A stretch of 64,000 bases of DNA from Diadophis punctatus similis (lineage: Eukaryota > Chordata > Lepidosauria > Squamata > Dipsadidae), in contig JALIGW010000002.1 of the NCBI GenBank assembly GCA_023053685.1, positions 245,054,177-245,118,176 of the forward strand, written 5' to 3'. Shown in pieces: positions 44,495 to 55,786 of the stretch. Made by a program: the position numbers and the translations under genes. Within the stretch, counting starts at the first letter, position 1. Each line of letters begins with the position of its first letter. The notes under the pieces are model-generated. The model worked only from the letters and a program-made list of their open reading frames with translations. It searched no databases and was not told the origin of the DNA.

Positions 44495-44645
44495 GACCCA
44501 ATTCTACTTTGGACAGGCATTTTGAAATCACGCAAGGCAACCTTCTGGCCATCAGCTTTTTCTAGGAGCTGCTCACAAGACCAGCCTCAAAACTTCCTTA
44601 GAGTTTGTGCTTTCTAAAACATCCACCAAGGAGGGGCTGCCACAC
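44495..44645. repeat. Left copy of a ~150-bp duplication flanking an LTR
   Basis: GACCCAATTCTACTTTGGAC through CATCCACCAAGGAGGGGCTG recurs at about 45201-45352 on the other side of the LTR, with a few differences. Confidence 0.7.
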
Positions 44646-45199
44646 TGATACAGGTAAGTGAAAGGTCTTCAAAATTTAAAATTGTAAGAGGAAGGAGCTG
44701 CAAGAGGAAAGAGCTAGCAGCTTAAAGATAAGACAAAGCGAACTGAAAAACAGGAAAGAGAAAACTAAAACGGAAGAACAGGAAAGAACCTATTGTTCGA
44801 AGAATCCATAAAAGAACCAAGAACTGGAAAACAAGCTAAAAGAAAACAAGCTCCATAAACTATTGAACATTGACCCACCTTGCATAGGCTGTCTGCTCCT
44901 TTAAATTCACATGTTTAGCATGTTTGGGGAGGGAAGCAGGAAGTATGTAGAAGGCAGTCAGAGAAAATGTAACCTCATAGCATCTCAGCCAATGGGGAAC
45001 CAGGAGGGATGAGCGGCCACTTTAGGGAATGTATAAAGATCTTGATTTGAGATGGTGAACTTTGGAGAGAACCAAACTGTGAAAGTTTCTCCCCGTTTAC
45101 TGCAATAAACCAAGCAAAAGGTCTTCACTGTGTCTTGGCTGGTTATTGGTCAGGCGAGTTTTCCACTGGTTGCAAAGTAAAGTAGCCAGGAGGACATCA
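44646..45199 (+). mobile_element. LTR of an endogenous retrovirus-like element
   Basis: A 554-bp insertion starting TGAT and ending ATCA. It has TATAAAG near 45034 and AATAAA near 45104, about 70 bp apart, followed by a GT-rich stretch (TCTTCACTGTGTCTTGGCTG), in the order expected for U3-R-U5 on the plus strand. No internal viral genes are present. The flanks are duplicated host sequence rather than a simple short duplication. Confidence 0.65.
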
Positions 45200-45352
45200 C
45201 AGACCCAATGCTACTTTGGACAGGCATTTTAAAGTCACGCAGGGCAACCTTCTGGCCATCAGCTTGTTCTCTAGGAGCTGCTCACAAGACCAGCCTCAAA
45301 ACTTCCTTAGAGTTTGTGGTTTCTAAAACATCCACCCAGAAGGGGATGCCAC
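45200..45352. repeat. Right copy of the LTR-flanking duplication
   Basis: Counterpart of 44495-44645, differing at scattered positions (AATTCTAC/AATGCTAC, GGGGCTG/GGGGATG). Confidence 0.7.
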
Positions 45353-45639
45353 ATCCCAGCCTCTTCGGGGCAAAAGAAGGAAAATATAAAGCTTAGAAAT
45401 TCTGCCCAGAATTTTAAAGCAAAAGCAAAGTAAAGATTGGGATAAAAATAAAGAATTTTATTGTACACCTTTTAGACGGAGCTCAGAGAAAGAGGATCTA
45501 TTGGGGGTGGGTGGGGAAGAAAACAGGAGCTCCACTCAAATCATTTCAATCTTTTCTATCTCCCAAAAGTTCCCCTGCCCATTGCAACGAAGTCAGTCTG
45601 TTAATTCCACATTGCAAATCTCAAAAAACCTCTTAAAGC

Positions 45640-46340
45640 TCCGTTGACTCCATTTTCCCAACTGCGCTTGAGGGAAACGGATGTTCAGAGGCTTCCTGTT
45701 CAAACGGACGACAGAGAGACCTTCAAAAAGCAACTTACCCAAAGCAACTTCCCGGATCCACCCGGAGAGCCTTGGCCGGGCGAGGAGGGGGCAGATCCAC
45801 CCCGGGGACGGAGCCCCCTTTGCCCCCCTGGAGGGAAGGGAGGGATCCGCTCCCTGCAGGCAACGCCAGAGCCGGATCTCCCCGAGGAAAACCCGCCGAG
45901 CCGAAGACCGGGATCCGCAGCTCCCTTCCTCCTGGCGGGCGGCCTGGAGGGGAGAGCAGCCCCACCTGCCCCGAGCGGGATCCAGGAGCTTCTCCCGAGG
46001 GATCCAGCGCCGATCCTCCAAAAGGAAGAAGACACACTCGAGGAGGGAAGCGTGATCCAGCCAGTGGGAGGGTGGAGGCGAGGGCGGGGCTCCTCCTCCA
46101 CCTTGAAGCTCCTCCCATTGGCCGACTACTTCCCCCCCTCCTTCCCTTTTACCCCCCCCCAACTCCCCTCCCTGCCAAGACCACGTGCTCCCAAAGCTCC
46201 TCTGTTCCTCCGATGGGCGTCCAGGTCGAGGGTTCCTCTGAGCATGGGAAGAGTGTCCCTCTCCGCACGCTTCCTGCTGGCGTACTTGCGTGTTTGTATG
46301 AGGCCAGTCAGAGAGATGCCCTTTTGAGGTGGTTCTGTTT
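45640..46340 (-). promoter_or_regulatory. CpG-rich promoter / first-exon region, orphan unit
   Basis: Complete GC-rich region with GGGATCCGCTCCCTGCAGGC, CCGGATCTCCCCGAGGAAAA and GAGGGATCCAGCGCCGATCC. It lies upstream of the frameshifted KRAB-like exon at 43990 and has no finger exon of its own. Confidence 0.45.
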
Positions 46341-49300
46341 AGGAACTCCGTTCAAAGTGCCAGGAACTAGCAGCAGTTAACTCTTGTTCTACCTGCTAAA
46401 ATACTTTATTGGTGTTTCCTCCTAACTGCAGAATAAATCTTTAATTTTCCTCCCAGGAGCTTTTAGTTCGAATAGCTTCACGTCTTAGAGGGATCCGCAA
46501 GCGCCCCTGGTGCAGAGGTTACATGGCCCTCCATCATGAGAATTTAAATTGGGTGGGGGTCTCTTAAGACCATGAGCCTGGGTGGGTTTTCCGCAGAGTC
46601 CCACTTTCTTTGGGATGGTCGTGTGCAAACCCCAGAGTCCCCGGGATGAGAAAGAAGAGAGTTTGGGGGAGCAGCCCAGATTTCATGCTCTTCTTCCCAT
46701 GGGGGCCATAAAGATATTGCCCCTCAGCAGCTGAGAAGGGAAAGAGGCCTGGAAATACTGCGAGGCCTCTGCAGAGTAGACTCTTTAAATATTATCTCCC
46801 GTCTTCATTACTTTTACCAATCACTCGAGGCAGTGAAGATATCCCACACATCTTCCTCCTATTTGCCTCACAACAACCCTGTGAGGGGGGCTAGGCTGAA
46901 AGAATGAGGGGCTCCAGGTCACCCAGCTGGCTTTGATGGCCAAGGAGGGCCTGGAACTTCCTTTCTAGCCCAGTTTTATTTCATTTCATTTCATTTGTTT
47001 GTGTTTTAAGGTCCCCAAGGACTCCCCATTCAGCCCTCTCAGAGACCCCCAAAATCCTCACAGGTTGTGGGGCTGCGCCTCCTCTTTTTTTCATCCACTG
47101 CGGCCCCACTCCACGCCTGATCGGTGGGGAGGGCAAAAGGAAGTCCACACTCTCCACCGGGGCTGCCATGAACCCCCCCTGGAGCTGCGGCCCCCCAAAA
47201 AGACTGAACGGATCCCCCTCCCACTTTCTCCGCTTCTCTCCCTGCATCAAACTTTCTCCTCCAGTGGGTGAAAGACAAGGGAGACTCTGCCCGGACACCG
47301 ATGACGCTGCAGAAGGGAGGGTTCTCATTGGTCCTTGCGCTTTCCTGTCTACTCTCAATTCCGAAGTTCGAGGAGAACGCTCCCTCCCCCCAATCAAGCG
47401 TCCTGGGTCTCTCCTCTGTGGGGTCTTGGGGGGGAGGGGCGACTCCTTGGGGCTCCTTCGCTCTGGGCTCTTGGGGGGTGGGGGGAAGAAGGTTTTATCT
47501 CTCCAGGAGCTGCTGCTCGGACGGGAACTTGTGAATTTAACCAGGGCAGCAAATGCAGGCAAAAACTGGGGTGCAGGGAGGGGCTTCCGGGGACCCCAGC
47601 CTTTCAGCCACTCTCTGCCCCCCCCCTTGGCTAACTTCTAATAAAGGCTCTGGACCGACCATTGCTGGGGGCTTCCTCCCCCCACACTAAGTCAGATGGA
47701 GCCCCAAAACTCTGGCTTAAATTCCCAAAGGTACATTTCCCCCCCAAAAAGCAAACTGGACTTGCTTTGGTATTTTTTTCCCCTTGAAAACGTTTCCCTT
47801 CTCATCTAAGAAGCTTCTTCAGTTCTGACTGACTGGGAGGGGGGAATGGGAGGACAAACCCATCAGGAGGAGACGTCCATCTGCATCTAAAATGACATGG
47901 CTGGCTCTTTCGAGGACAGCCACCTCCACCTTCTGGACAGAGAGGAGCCCTGGATGGAAAGAGGGGCCAAAGCGGCCATCTTGGCCAAAATGAGCAGCCC
48001 TCCCACAACAGAGGGGGGTGGAAAGGACCCCCCCAACCTCCTGTCTACAACAGGGTCCCTTCAGCAGCCTCAGGGAGGCTCCACACCCCTTTGCACCCTG
48101 ATTCAGCACCAACTGACTGTGAGGAATTTCCATCCTTCCATCCTCCACCGCTCAGTCAGAACTGGGGAAGCTTCTGGGATGAGAAGGGAAACGTTTTCAA
48201 GGGGAAAAAAACCAAGAAAGTCCAGTTGCCTTTTTGAAAAGCATCTTAGGGACAACCATGACCTGGAGGATGGAGGCTCTCCATAGAGACTCCACTTTGC
48301 CCTTTCGAAATCTCGGCACACCCAGCCTGGACTCGTGTGGGCCGTAAGAGACCTTAAAGGGGCATCTAGTCCATCCCTCCAGACACACAGAGAAAGAGAT
48401 TCAAGTTGAGAATCATGGGGAAGGGGGCAACAAAAGGGAGTCCACACTATCCTCCGGTCCTGGCATGAAGCAGCCCCCTGAACACCCCCCTGAAGCTGCA
48501 ACTCCCCACCCCCAAGACTGAAAATCTTTCCCTCTCTGCTTCTACTGGAGGGGGGGGTCTGAGTTGTCCTTCCAAACTCTCCCATTAGTGGAGGGTGATG
48601 GGCCACTCCCTTTGAAGTGGTCTTGGGGGTCTACAGGGGGTCTATTTGGGGGGGACAGAAAAAAGGCCTTCAAAGAAAGCTAGTGGGGATGGAGATTGGT
48701 GGAGAGGAAAGTTTGGGGTATCCAGTGAAGGTGGGGGTCGAAGGGCTGGGAGAGCCCAGTAGGTATCCCTATTGTGACCCCTTCCCTAGATCCCACCCCC
48801 CAAAGGAAGAGGGATAGAGAAGCATGGATATTACTTTCTTTGCAGCTCAGAGAGTTCCTGGGGGTTTCTTCCCTTCTCTCATATTTCTTGCCATTTCTTG
48901 GGGGGGGGGCAGAGACCCCACCGGGATCCAAGGTTCCCTCCAGAGCCTTAGGATGACTGCTGGACCAGTTGAGTGTCTACCTGCCTTTTTCCATCCTGAG
49001 AAGATGGAGGAGGCCCATCAGGAAGTACCTCCCCTTCCCTTCATTTTCCTCCCCCCTCCAGACCCCCCACCAAGGGTGGATCCTGCTGGGACTGACAGTT
49101 CCCCATCTCTCCTTTAGGGGGCATCTTTCAGGAACATCTTGGGACAGGCTTCCTGCCCCTCCTTTTAGAAGCGTGGCTCCCTCTTCTAGTAGCTGCTGGG
49201 AACCATGGGCCCTGGACTCCCTGATGGCCTTCCTCCTCCTCCCCGCAGCCCATTTCCTCATCCAGTGGAGGTCCGAATGCCACTTCCTATATCCACTTTG

Positions 49301-49399
49301 GCTGCACAGTATGGCACAATCTGAACTGCCATCTTGTCTGTTTTGAGCCACTCAGTACATCTTCTAAAAAAGGCCCACTTGATTATTTTGAACAATATT
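46341..49399. repeat. Upstream flank and intergenic block, copy 4
   Basis: 46400-46980 repeats the unit 3 and 6 flank, including the SINE/L2-like repeat at 46800-46970. 46980-47480 is closest to 61610-62110. 47780-49360 is the shared block with the MAGSFEDSH frame at 47897 and YY1-like sites at about 47976 and 49328. Confidence 0.5.
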
Positions 49400-49759
49400 T
49401 TTATTAAGGATTATATGCACAGAAAGAAAGTTAATACAAATATTTATGTGTAACTATATGAAAAAGACAATGAAAAAAGGAGAAAAATTCATTCCAAAAA
49501 TATAATAGGAAAAAGAAAACTTTTCCTCTTCATCCTCAGCCAGAAGATTCAACAACAAAATTTTATCACTAAATAAACCACCAGATTCATTCCACCCTTC
49601 GCCCCATTTTCTCCTCTCTAAATTTTCACTTCTGCTCATTGATCAACACACTCTAGTAAAAATTAAGGGAAATACCTGGTTCCTTGACTTACGACTGAAG
49701 GAACTTATGACTAGAAATCCATTCCAAGTTGTGGTCATAAGTCAAGGACTTCCTGTACT
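49400..49759 (-). other. Orphan poly(A) signal and 3' UTR remnant, cut by a LINE
   Basis: The minus-strand AATAAA at 49400-49405 and the 3' UTR sequence to CTTCCTGTACT match the other units. The finger exon that should follow is absent and L2-like LINE sequence starts at 49760. Confidence 0.6.
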
Positions 49760-50739
49760 GTAGGAGGAGGAGGAGCCACAGGGAGAAGCAGCAGGAGAAC
49801 AGCGCTCCGTTCCCTCCGCTCCCTTCTCCCTAAAAATATCCCCCCCAACCCGAAACTTTTCCATCTGTTTACGGGTCGGGGGAAAGCTGGAGACCTCAGG
49901 AACACCCCAATCCATCGGGGAGAAGAAAATCGCTTCTTGACAGGGGCGTGGAGATTCAAGAAGCTTCAGGCTTGTCGTCGCCGCCGGCATTAAAAATGGC
50001 GAGCACAACGCCGTAGAGCTTCTCAAAACAACTCCTTTAAATATCTCGAAGTGCTTGCTGGAATTAGGCAACCCGGAGAAGAGAGAGACGTAAGTCAACG
50101 CCAGGTATGTGTTGCGTGTGGATTGGCGCTATTTTTGGCCACGATATAACATCGAATATAACATCGGATTCCACGCCGTTAAAGATCAAGGGCTGGACTT
50201 TATGTTTACAAGCCTGCTGCCGGCGTCTCCTTTTCCGGTACTGCGGTCTGCTGCCGCTATTGCCTTTGCTGTGGCGACTGGTCTCCCGACTACAACCTCT
50301 TTGGAGACTGGAACAACGTGGATCTCAGAGGACCCCCCAGGACTGCTGGCCACTAGAGAACTTTGGCCAGGTCCCTTATTTTAGTTACCACCGTGACTGT
50401 GTCTGCTGCCTGCCGTGTGTGTGCTTGCGTGTGTGCTCGCGGCAATTGGCGTCTTGGCAGCGGCCCGGCTGGCAACGAGATCAAGGTGACTCACAAGGAA
50501 TCCCCTTTCGACCTAGATGGGACCTATCGATTTTTAAAGATTATGGGGAGTCTTATTGGACATTACCATTGCCACTGCAGCTTCAGCGAGGTTCCTTCTC
50601 GTCGTCCCCCTGGACAATTTCCCCTCCTCCTCGATTGCAGCGGCGCTCTCATTTGAATATCATTATCGTCGCCGCTGCTGTTGGAGCTACAAGGCCTTTT
50701 TTGGCTGGCGCAGCCCCGGCCTCCTGTATGCCCATTTGA

Positions 50740-51153
50740 GTGAAGCCTCGACAAGACGGAGGGTCTAACATTAAAGCAAGGGTGACCAACGAGGTGGTGA
50801 GGGCTAAGAAGAACAGATCATCAGGACCTGAGGTCTTGGCCCCATGGGAGAAACTGTGGAGGAGACTGAACAGATTATTTCCAGGTGTGATCCTGGGAGT
50901 TGACCCCCACCATTACCAGCACCGTGGGAGAGAGCAGAGGACAAATTACAGAGAACTCTGGATGCTTTTAATGACTGAAGCAGACCTCAGTGCAGGAGTC
51001 AAGGTTTTAGATCTTATCTTGACTGACCTGGAGGCTACATGCACGTATCCCCTACTGGCTCTTTTTATTACTTTTACCTTCCTTTTAAGTCTCCCCCAGG
51101 AGTGGTGTGGCTGGTATGAATGGATTGGTTTGATTGATGAAATAAATGTATAG
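50740..51153 (+). CDS. ORF1-like frame of the L2-like LINE
   Basis: A 137-codon frame beginning MKPRQDGGSNIKARV. It is basic at the N-terminus and has a hydrophobic stretch (LLALFITFTFLLSL) near the C-terminus. I recognise no RNA-binding or esterase domain. Its place ahead of ORF2 in the same element suggests an ORF1 product or a remnant of one. The ATG choice is uncertain. Confidence 0.4.
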   Translation: MKPRQDGGSNIKARVTNEVVRAKKNRSSGPEVLAPWEKLWRRLNRLFPGVILGVDPHHYQHRGREQRTNYRELWMLLMTEADLSAGVKVLDLILTDLEATCTYPLLALFITFTFLLSLPQEWCGWYEWIGLIDEINV

Positions 51154-51177
51154 ATTATAAAAGTACAGGTGATAGAA

Positions 51178-54100
51178 TGAGTGAGTCGGGGACTGGGGTT
51201 CGGACCCCCTCTGCTGAGTGTGGAAACAGAAGCGGAGGGGGGGCGGGCTCTGCTATCCGACCTAGTGAGAATGGTGTGTATGGCCTGCAGGGAGGGAGGG
51301 GGACCAGTGGGGGAGGGGAGGGGGTCTCTGGTGGAGGTGAGAGCCGGAACATCTCGGTCATAATGGGAAGAGGCAGACATGGCGGGAGCAGAGGGGCGGG
51401 CCGCTCTCGGGGAATAAGACCTCGCTGTCTAAAAGCGATCCCTTGTTCCGGCCCCTCCGATTCGGTTCCATCTTGCTCAACCCGGATACCTGGCAACCAG
51501 GGTTCTCAGGGCCCTGGGCTCAGGATGCTGCTGCTTAACGCCAGGTCAATTGTCAACAAAGCCCCCGATACGTGATTTAATCACAGAGGAGGGGGCAGAC
51601 CTGGTTTGTGTAACTGAGACCTGGCTGGGCCAGGAGGGGAGAGTAGCTCTCTCCGAGATTTGCCCAGACGGGTTCTCAGTGCAGCATCATTCCCGACCCC
51701 AGGGAAGGGGGGGAGGAGTGGCAATAATAACGCGCAGAAGTCTGTATCCTCGTAGGATCCCTGCCCCAGAGATTGTTGGGTGTGAGACGCTCCTTCTGAA
51801 GTTGGACTTAGGGGTTCAGGTGGGCCTTTTCTTAACGTACCTGCCTCCCAGCTGCGTAAGTAAGGCCCTGCCTGAGCTGCTCGAGGCAGTAGCCGGCTTG
51901 GCGGTTGAGTTCCCTAGGCTTATGGTGCTGGGGGACTTCAACTTGCCATCTGCTGGCGAAACCTCTGGGATAGCTCAGGAGTTCATGGATTCCATGACAA
52001 CCATGGACCTGATCCAAGTAATTCAGGGTCCGACTCATGAGGGTGGTCACACGCTTGACCTAGTGTTTCTTTCGGGGCAGTGGAGAGATGATCTGAAGAT
52101 AAGGGATATAGTCATCACCCCACTGTCATGGTCAGATCATTTCCTACTGAGGCTGGATTTCACAACCCCATTCCTCCCCCGCAGGGAGGCGGGACCGACT
52201 AGGTGGTTCTGCCCCAGGCACCTAATGGAGCCGGATGGATTCCAGAGGGAACTTGGGGAAATACCTGAAACCCTGGTACACAATTCGGCTGACTCCCTGG
52301 TGGCTGCTTGGAACACCGCAGCATCAGGGGCTCTAGACCGAATTGCGCCTAAGCGACCTCTCCGTGGCAGTGGATCCCGGAAAGCTCCCTGGTTTACCGA
52401 GGAGCTCCGGGAGATGAAACGCCAAAAGAGACGTCTGGAGCGCCGCTGGAGGACCAAGAGGGCCGAATCTGACAGAACACTATTAAGAATTTACATCAGA
52501 TCTTATTTAGTGGCGATAAGGGCGGCAAGACGTTCCTATCTTTCCGCTCTTATTGCCTCCGCAGATTCTCGTCCAGCCGCCTTGTTTAGGGTGACTTGCT
52601 CCCTCCTTGGAAAAGGGGGGAGCGAGGAACACTTACAAGGCAGAGCTGAGGAATTTGCTGAGTTTCTGTCGGATAAAGTCGCTCAGATTCGGTCAAACTT
52701 GGACTCTGGCAGGGCAGAGTCCATAGAGTTGACGGGGGCTAGTCCTAGTCCATCATTATGGGAAGAGTTTGGGCCTGTTTCTCCCGAGGATGTGGACAGG
52801 GCTATGGGAGCGATGGGTACCTCCACCTGTTTATTGGACCCGTGCCCCTCCTGGCTGGTCTCGGCCAGCAGGTCGGTGGCACGCGGCTGGATCCAGGCGG
52901 TGATCACCGCTTCTTTGAGGGAGGGATCCGTACCGCAGTCGTTAAAAGCTGCGGTGGTGCGACCCCTCCTGAAGAAGCCTTCCCTGGATCCAGCTGATTT
53001 GAAGAACTATCGTCCAGTCTCCAACTTACCTTTTTTAGGGAAAGTTGTGGAGAAGGTGGTGGTGACTCAGCTTCTGCAGCTCCTGGATGAAACAGACCAT
53101 CTAGATCCTTACCAGTCGGGCTTCAGGCGCGGCTACAGTACAGAAACTGCCTTGGTCGCCCTGATGGATGATCTCTGGCGGGCCCGGGATGGAGGAAACT
53201 CCTCCATCCTGGTGCTACTTGACCTCTCAGCGGCTTTCGATACCATCGACCATGGTATCCTTCTGCATCGGCTCGGCGAGTTGGGAGTGGGAGGCACCGT
53301 TTTACGGTGGTTCTCCTCTTATCTTGCCGATCGGATGCAGTCGGTGTTGGCAGGAGGGCACAGATCGTCCCCTAGGCCCCTATCATGTGGGGTGCCTCAG
53401 GGGTCGGTTCTCTCGCCCATCCTGTTTAATATCTACATGAAACCGTTGGGTGAGATCATTCGCAGACATGGGGTGTGTTTCCATCAGTACGCTGACGACA
53501 CCCAGCTGTACATCACCACCCCGTCTGACTTCAGGCAGGCAGTTGCTGTAATGTGCCGCTGCCTGGACGACGTTAAGATCTGGATGGGGAGGAACAGACT
53601 CAGACTCAATCCCGACAAGACTGAGTGGCTGTGGATATTGCCTCCTAAGGATCATGACAACTACCCCTCCTTGGTCTTTGAGGGTGCGAAACTGACTCCC
53701 TCAGACCTGGTCCGCAACTTGGGGGTCCTCCTAGATCCACAGCTAAAATTGGACCACCATCTTTCTGCTGTGGCTAGGGGGGCCTTTGCACAGGTTCGCC
53801 TTGTGCACCAGCTGCAGCCATACTTAGAGAAGGAGGCTCTACTCACGGTCACTCATGCCCTTGTCACCTCGCGTTTGGACTACTGCAATGCGCTCTACAT
53901 GGGGCTACCCTTGAAGAGTATCCGGAGACTTCAGCTGGTGCAAAATGCGGCTGCGCGTGCTGTGGTGGGTGTGCCAAGGTACAACCACGTGACACCGATA
54001 CTCCGCCAGCTGCATTGGTTGCCCATCGGTCTCTGGGTCCGATTCAAGGTGTTGATCACCATCTTTAAAGCCCTTCATGGCTTAGAACCAGGAGATCTTC

Positions 54101-54339
54101 GGGACCGCATTCTGCCTCATACTTCCCTCCGACCGGTTAGGGCCCACAGGGTTGGCCTCCTCCAGGTCCCGTCGGCCAAGCAATGCCGGCTGGCGGGCCC
54201 TAGGGGGAGGGCCTTCTCTGTGGCTGGCCCCGTGCTCTGGAACCAACTACCCCCAGAGACCCGGACCATCCCCACTCTGCTGGCCTTCCGAAAAGCCGTC
54301 AAAACATGGCTTTTCCTGCAGGTGGGGGGGACAGCTTAA
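51178..54339 (+). pseudogene. ORF2 (endonuclease-reverse transcriptase) of L2-like LINE, one frameshift
   Basis: In retrotransposition, ORF2 nicks target DNA and reverse-transcribes the LINE RNA. The main frame (to 54339) has endonuclease motifs TETW, GDFN and SDHFLL, then RT motifs NYRPVSNLPFL, GVPQGSVLSP and YADDTQLY, and a C-terminal LHWLPIG-x-FKVL region. The endonuclease N-terminus with the catalytic Asn (LLLNARSIVNKA) lies in a different frame (51178-51575) that stops just downstream. The switch falls at the GCCCCCG run near 51560, so a one-base change separates this copy from an uninterrupted ORF2. Otherwise the RT frame is open for over 900 codons, which points to recent activity. Confidence 0.85.
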
Positions 54340-54552
54340 TCCACCTGAGATTACCCCCCCAAGTATGTATGACGTTGAATGGATGTTGTTGTTTTAATAT
54401 TGCATTTTAAAAAAAATTGTATTTGTTCCTTTTTAATTATATGTATTTTGATTATTCTTGTATTTTTCCCTGTTGTACGCCGCCCTGAGTCCTTCGGGAG
54501 TTGGGCGGCATATAAGAATAACAAAATAAATAAATAAATAAATAAATAAAAA

Positions 54553-55550
54553 ATCAAGCCCCTTCCCCCGGAGAACATTTCAACTGGTTCTGTGGACCCT
54601 TGCTCAAAGTAGGTCCTCGGCCAGGCCACAACAGGTTCACATGCTCAAAGATGACGTTGGCAGCATCAGGATTTGAACCCAGAACCAGCTGGTTCCTCCC
54701 ATTCCTCAACTGAGGTCCCGGGGCTGCTGCACCAGGAAGCAACTTCTGGAAGGAGGGTCTCTCCCACAGGCCCAGCACAGCATCCTTGGTGCTGAAGGGG
54801 CGTCTCTCCTGTGTGGGGTCTGGGGGGGCATCTCCTGGGGGCTCCTTCGCTCTGGGCTCTTGGGGGGGAAGAACGTTTCATCTCTCCAGGAGCTGCTGCT
54901 CGGACGGGAACTTGTGAATTTAACCAGGGCAGCAAATGAGGGCAAAAACGGGGGTGCAGGGAGGAGTTTCCAGGGACCCCAGCCTTTCAGCCACTCTCTG
55001 CCCCCCCCTTGGCTAACTTCTAAAAAAGGCTCCAGACCGGCCACTGCTGGGGGCTTCCTCCCCCCAGACTGAGTCAGAAGGAGCCCCAAAACTCTGGCTT
55101 CACTTCCCAAAGGTGCATTTTCCCCACCTCAAAAAGGCAAACTGGACTTTCTTCAGTATTTTTCTCCCCTTGAAAACGTTTCCCTTCTCATCTAAGAAGC
55201 TTCTTCAGTTCTGACTGACTGGGAGGGGGGAATGGGAGGACAAACCCATCAGGAGGAGACGTCCATCTGCATCTAAAATGACATGGCTGGCTCTTTCGAG
55301 GACAGCCACCTCCACCTTCTGGACAGAGAGGAGCCCTGGATGGAAAGAGGGGCCAAAGCGGCCATCTTGGCCAAAATGAGCAGCCCTCCCACAACAGAGG
55401 GGGGTGGAAAGGACCCTCCCCCCAACCTCCTGTCTACAACAGGGTCCTTTCAGCAGCCTCAGGGAGGCTCCACACCCCTTTGCACCCTGATTCAGCACCA
55501 AATGACTGCAAGGAATATCCATCCTTCCATCCTCCACCACTCAGTCAATA
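54553..55550. repeat. Intergenic block, copy 5, left part
   Basis: Starts ATCAAGCCCCTTCCCCCGGA, matching 25942 and 26000 onward. MAGSFEDSH frame at 55283; YY1-like site at about 55362. Confidence 0.55.
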
Positions 55551-55786
55551 GCACTTAGCAATAGCACTTAGACTTATATACCGCTTCATAGTGCTTTACA
55601 GCCCTCTCTAAGCGGTTTACAGAGTTCAGCATATTGCCCCCAACAATCTGGGTCCTCATTTTACCGACCTCAGAAGGATGGAAGGCTGAGTCAACCTTGA
55701 GCCGGTGAGATTTGAACAGCTGAACTAGCAGTCAGCTGAAGTAGCCTGCAGTGCTGCATTTAACCACTGCGCCACCTCGGCTCTTG
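55551..55786 (+). repeat. MIR/CORE-like SINE (complete copy)
   Basis: From ATAGCACTTAG...ATATACCGCTTCATAG to CACTGCGCCACCTCGGCTCT. It interrupts CTCAGTCA/GAACTGG of the intergenic block. A GTCA occurs on both sides but is too short to be a convincing duplication. Confidence 0.65.

Larger units (their letters stand above)
49760..54552 (+). mobile_element. Nearly full-length L2-like LINE
   Basis: A 4.8-kb element: 5' UTR (49760-50739), a short ORF1-like frame, ORF2 with APE-type endonuclease and RT, a 3' hairpin (CCGCCCTGAGTCCTTCGGGAGTTGGGCGG region at 54480) and an (AAAT)n tail. Its left flank is finger-gene 3' UTR and its right flank is the middle of the intergenic block, which are not adjacent in other units, so it sits at a rearrangement junction. 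Motifs such as IYMKPLGEII favour the L2 rather than the strict CR1 clade. Confidence 0.85.

Noticed and set aside
49760..50740. LINE 5' UTR as a separate host gene
   Set aside because: It is continuous with the L2-like element, begins exactly where homology to the finger-gene 3' UTR ends, and has no conserved frame.
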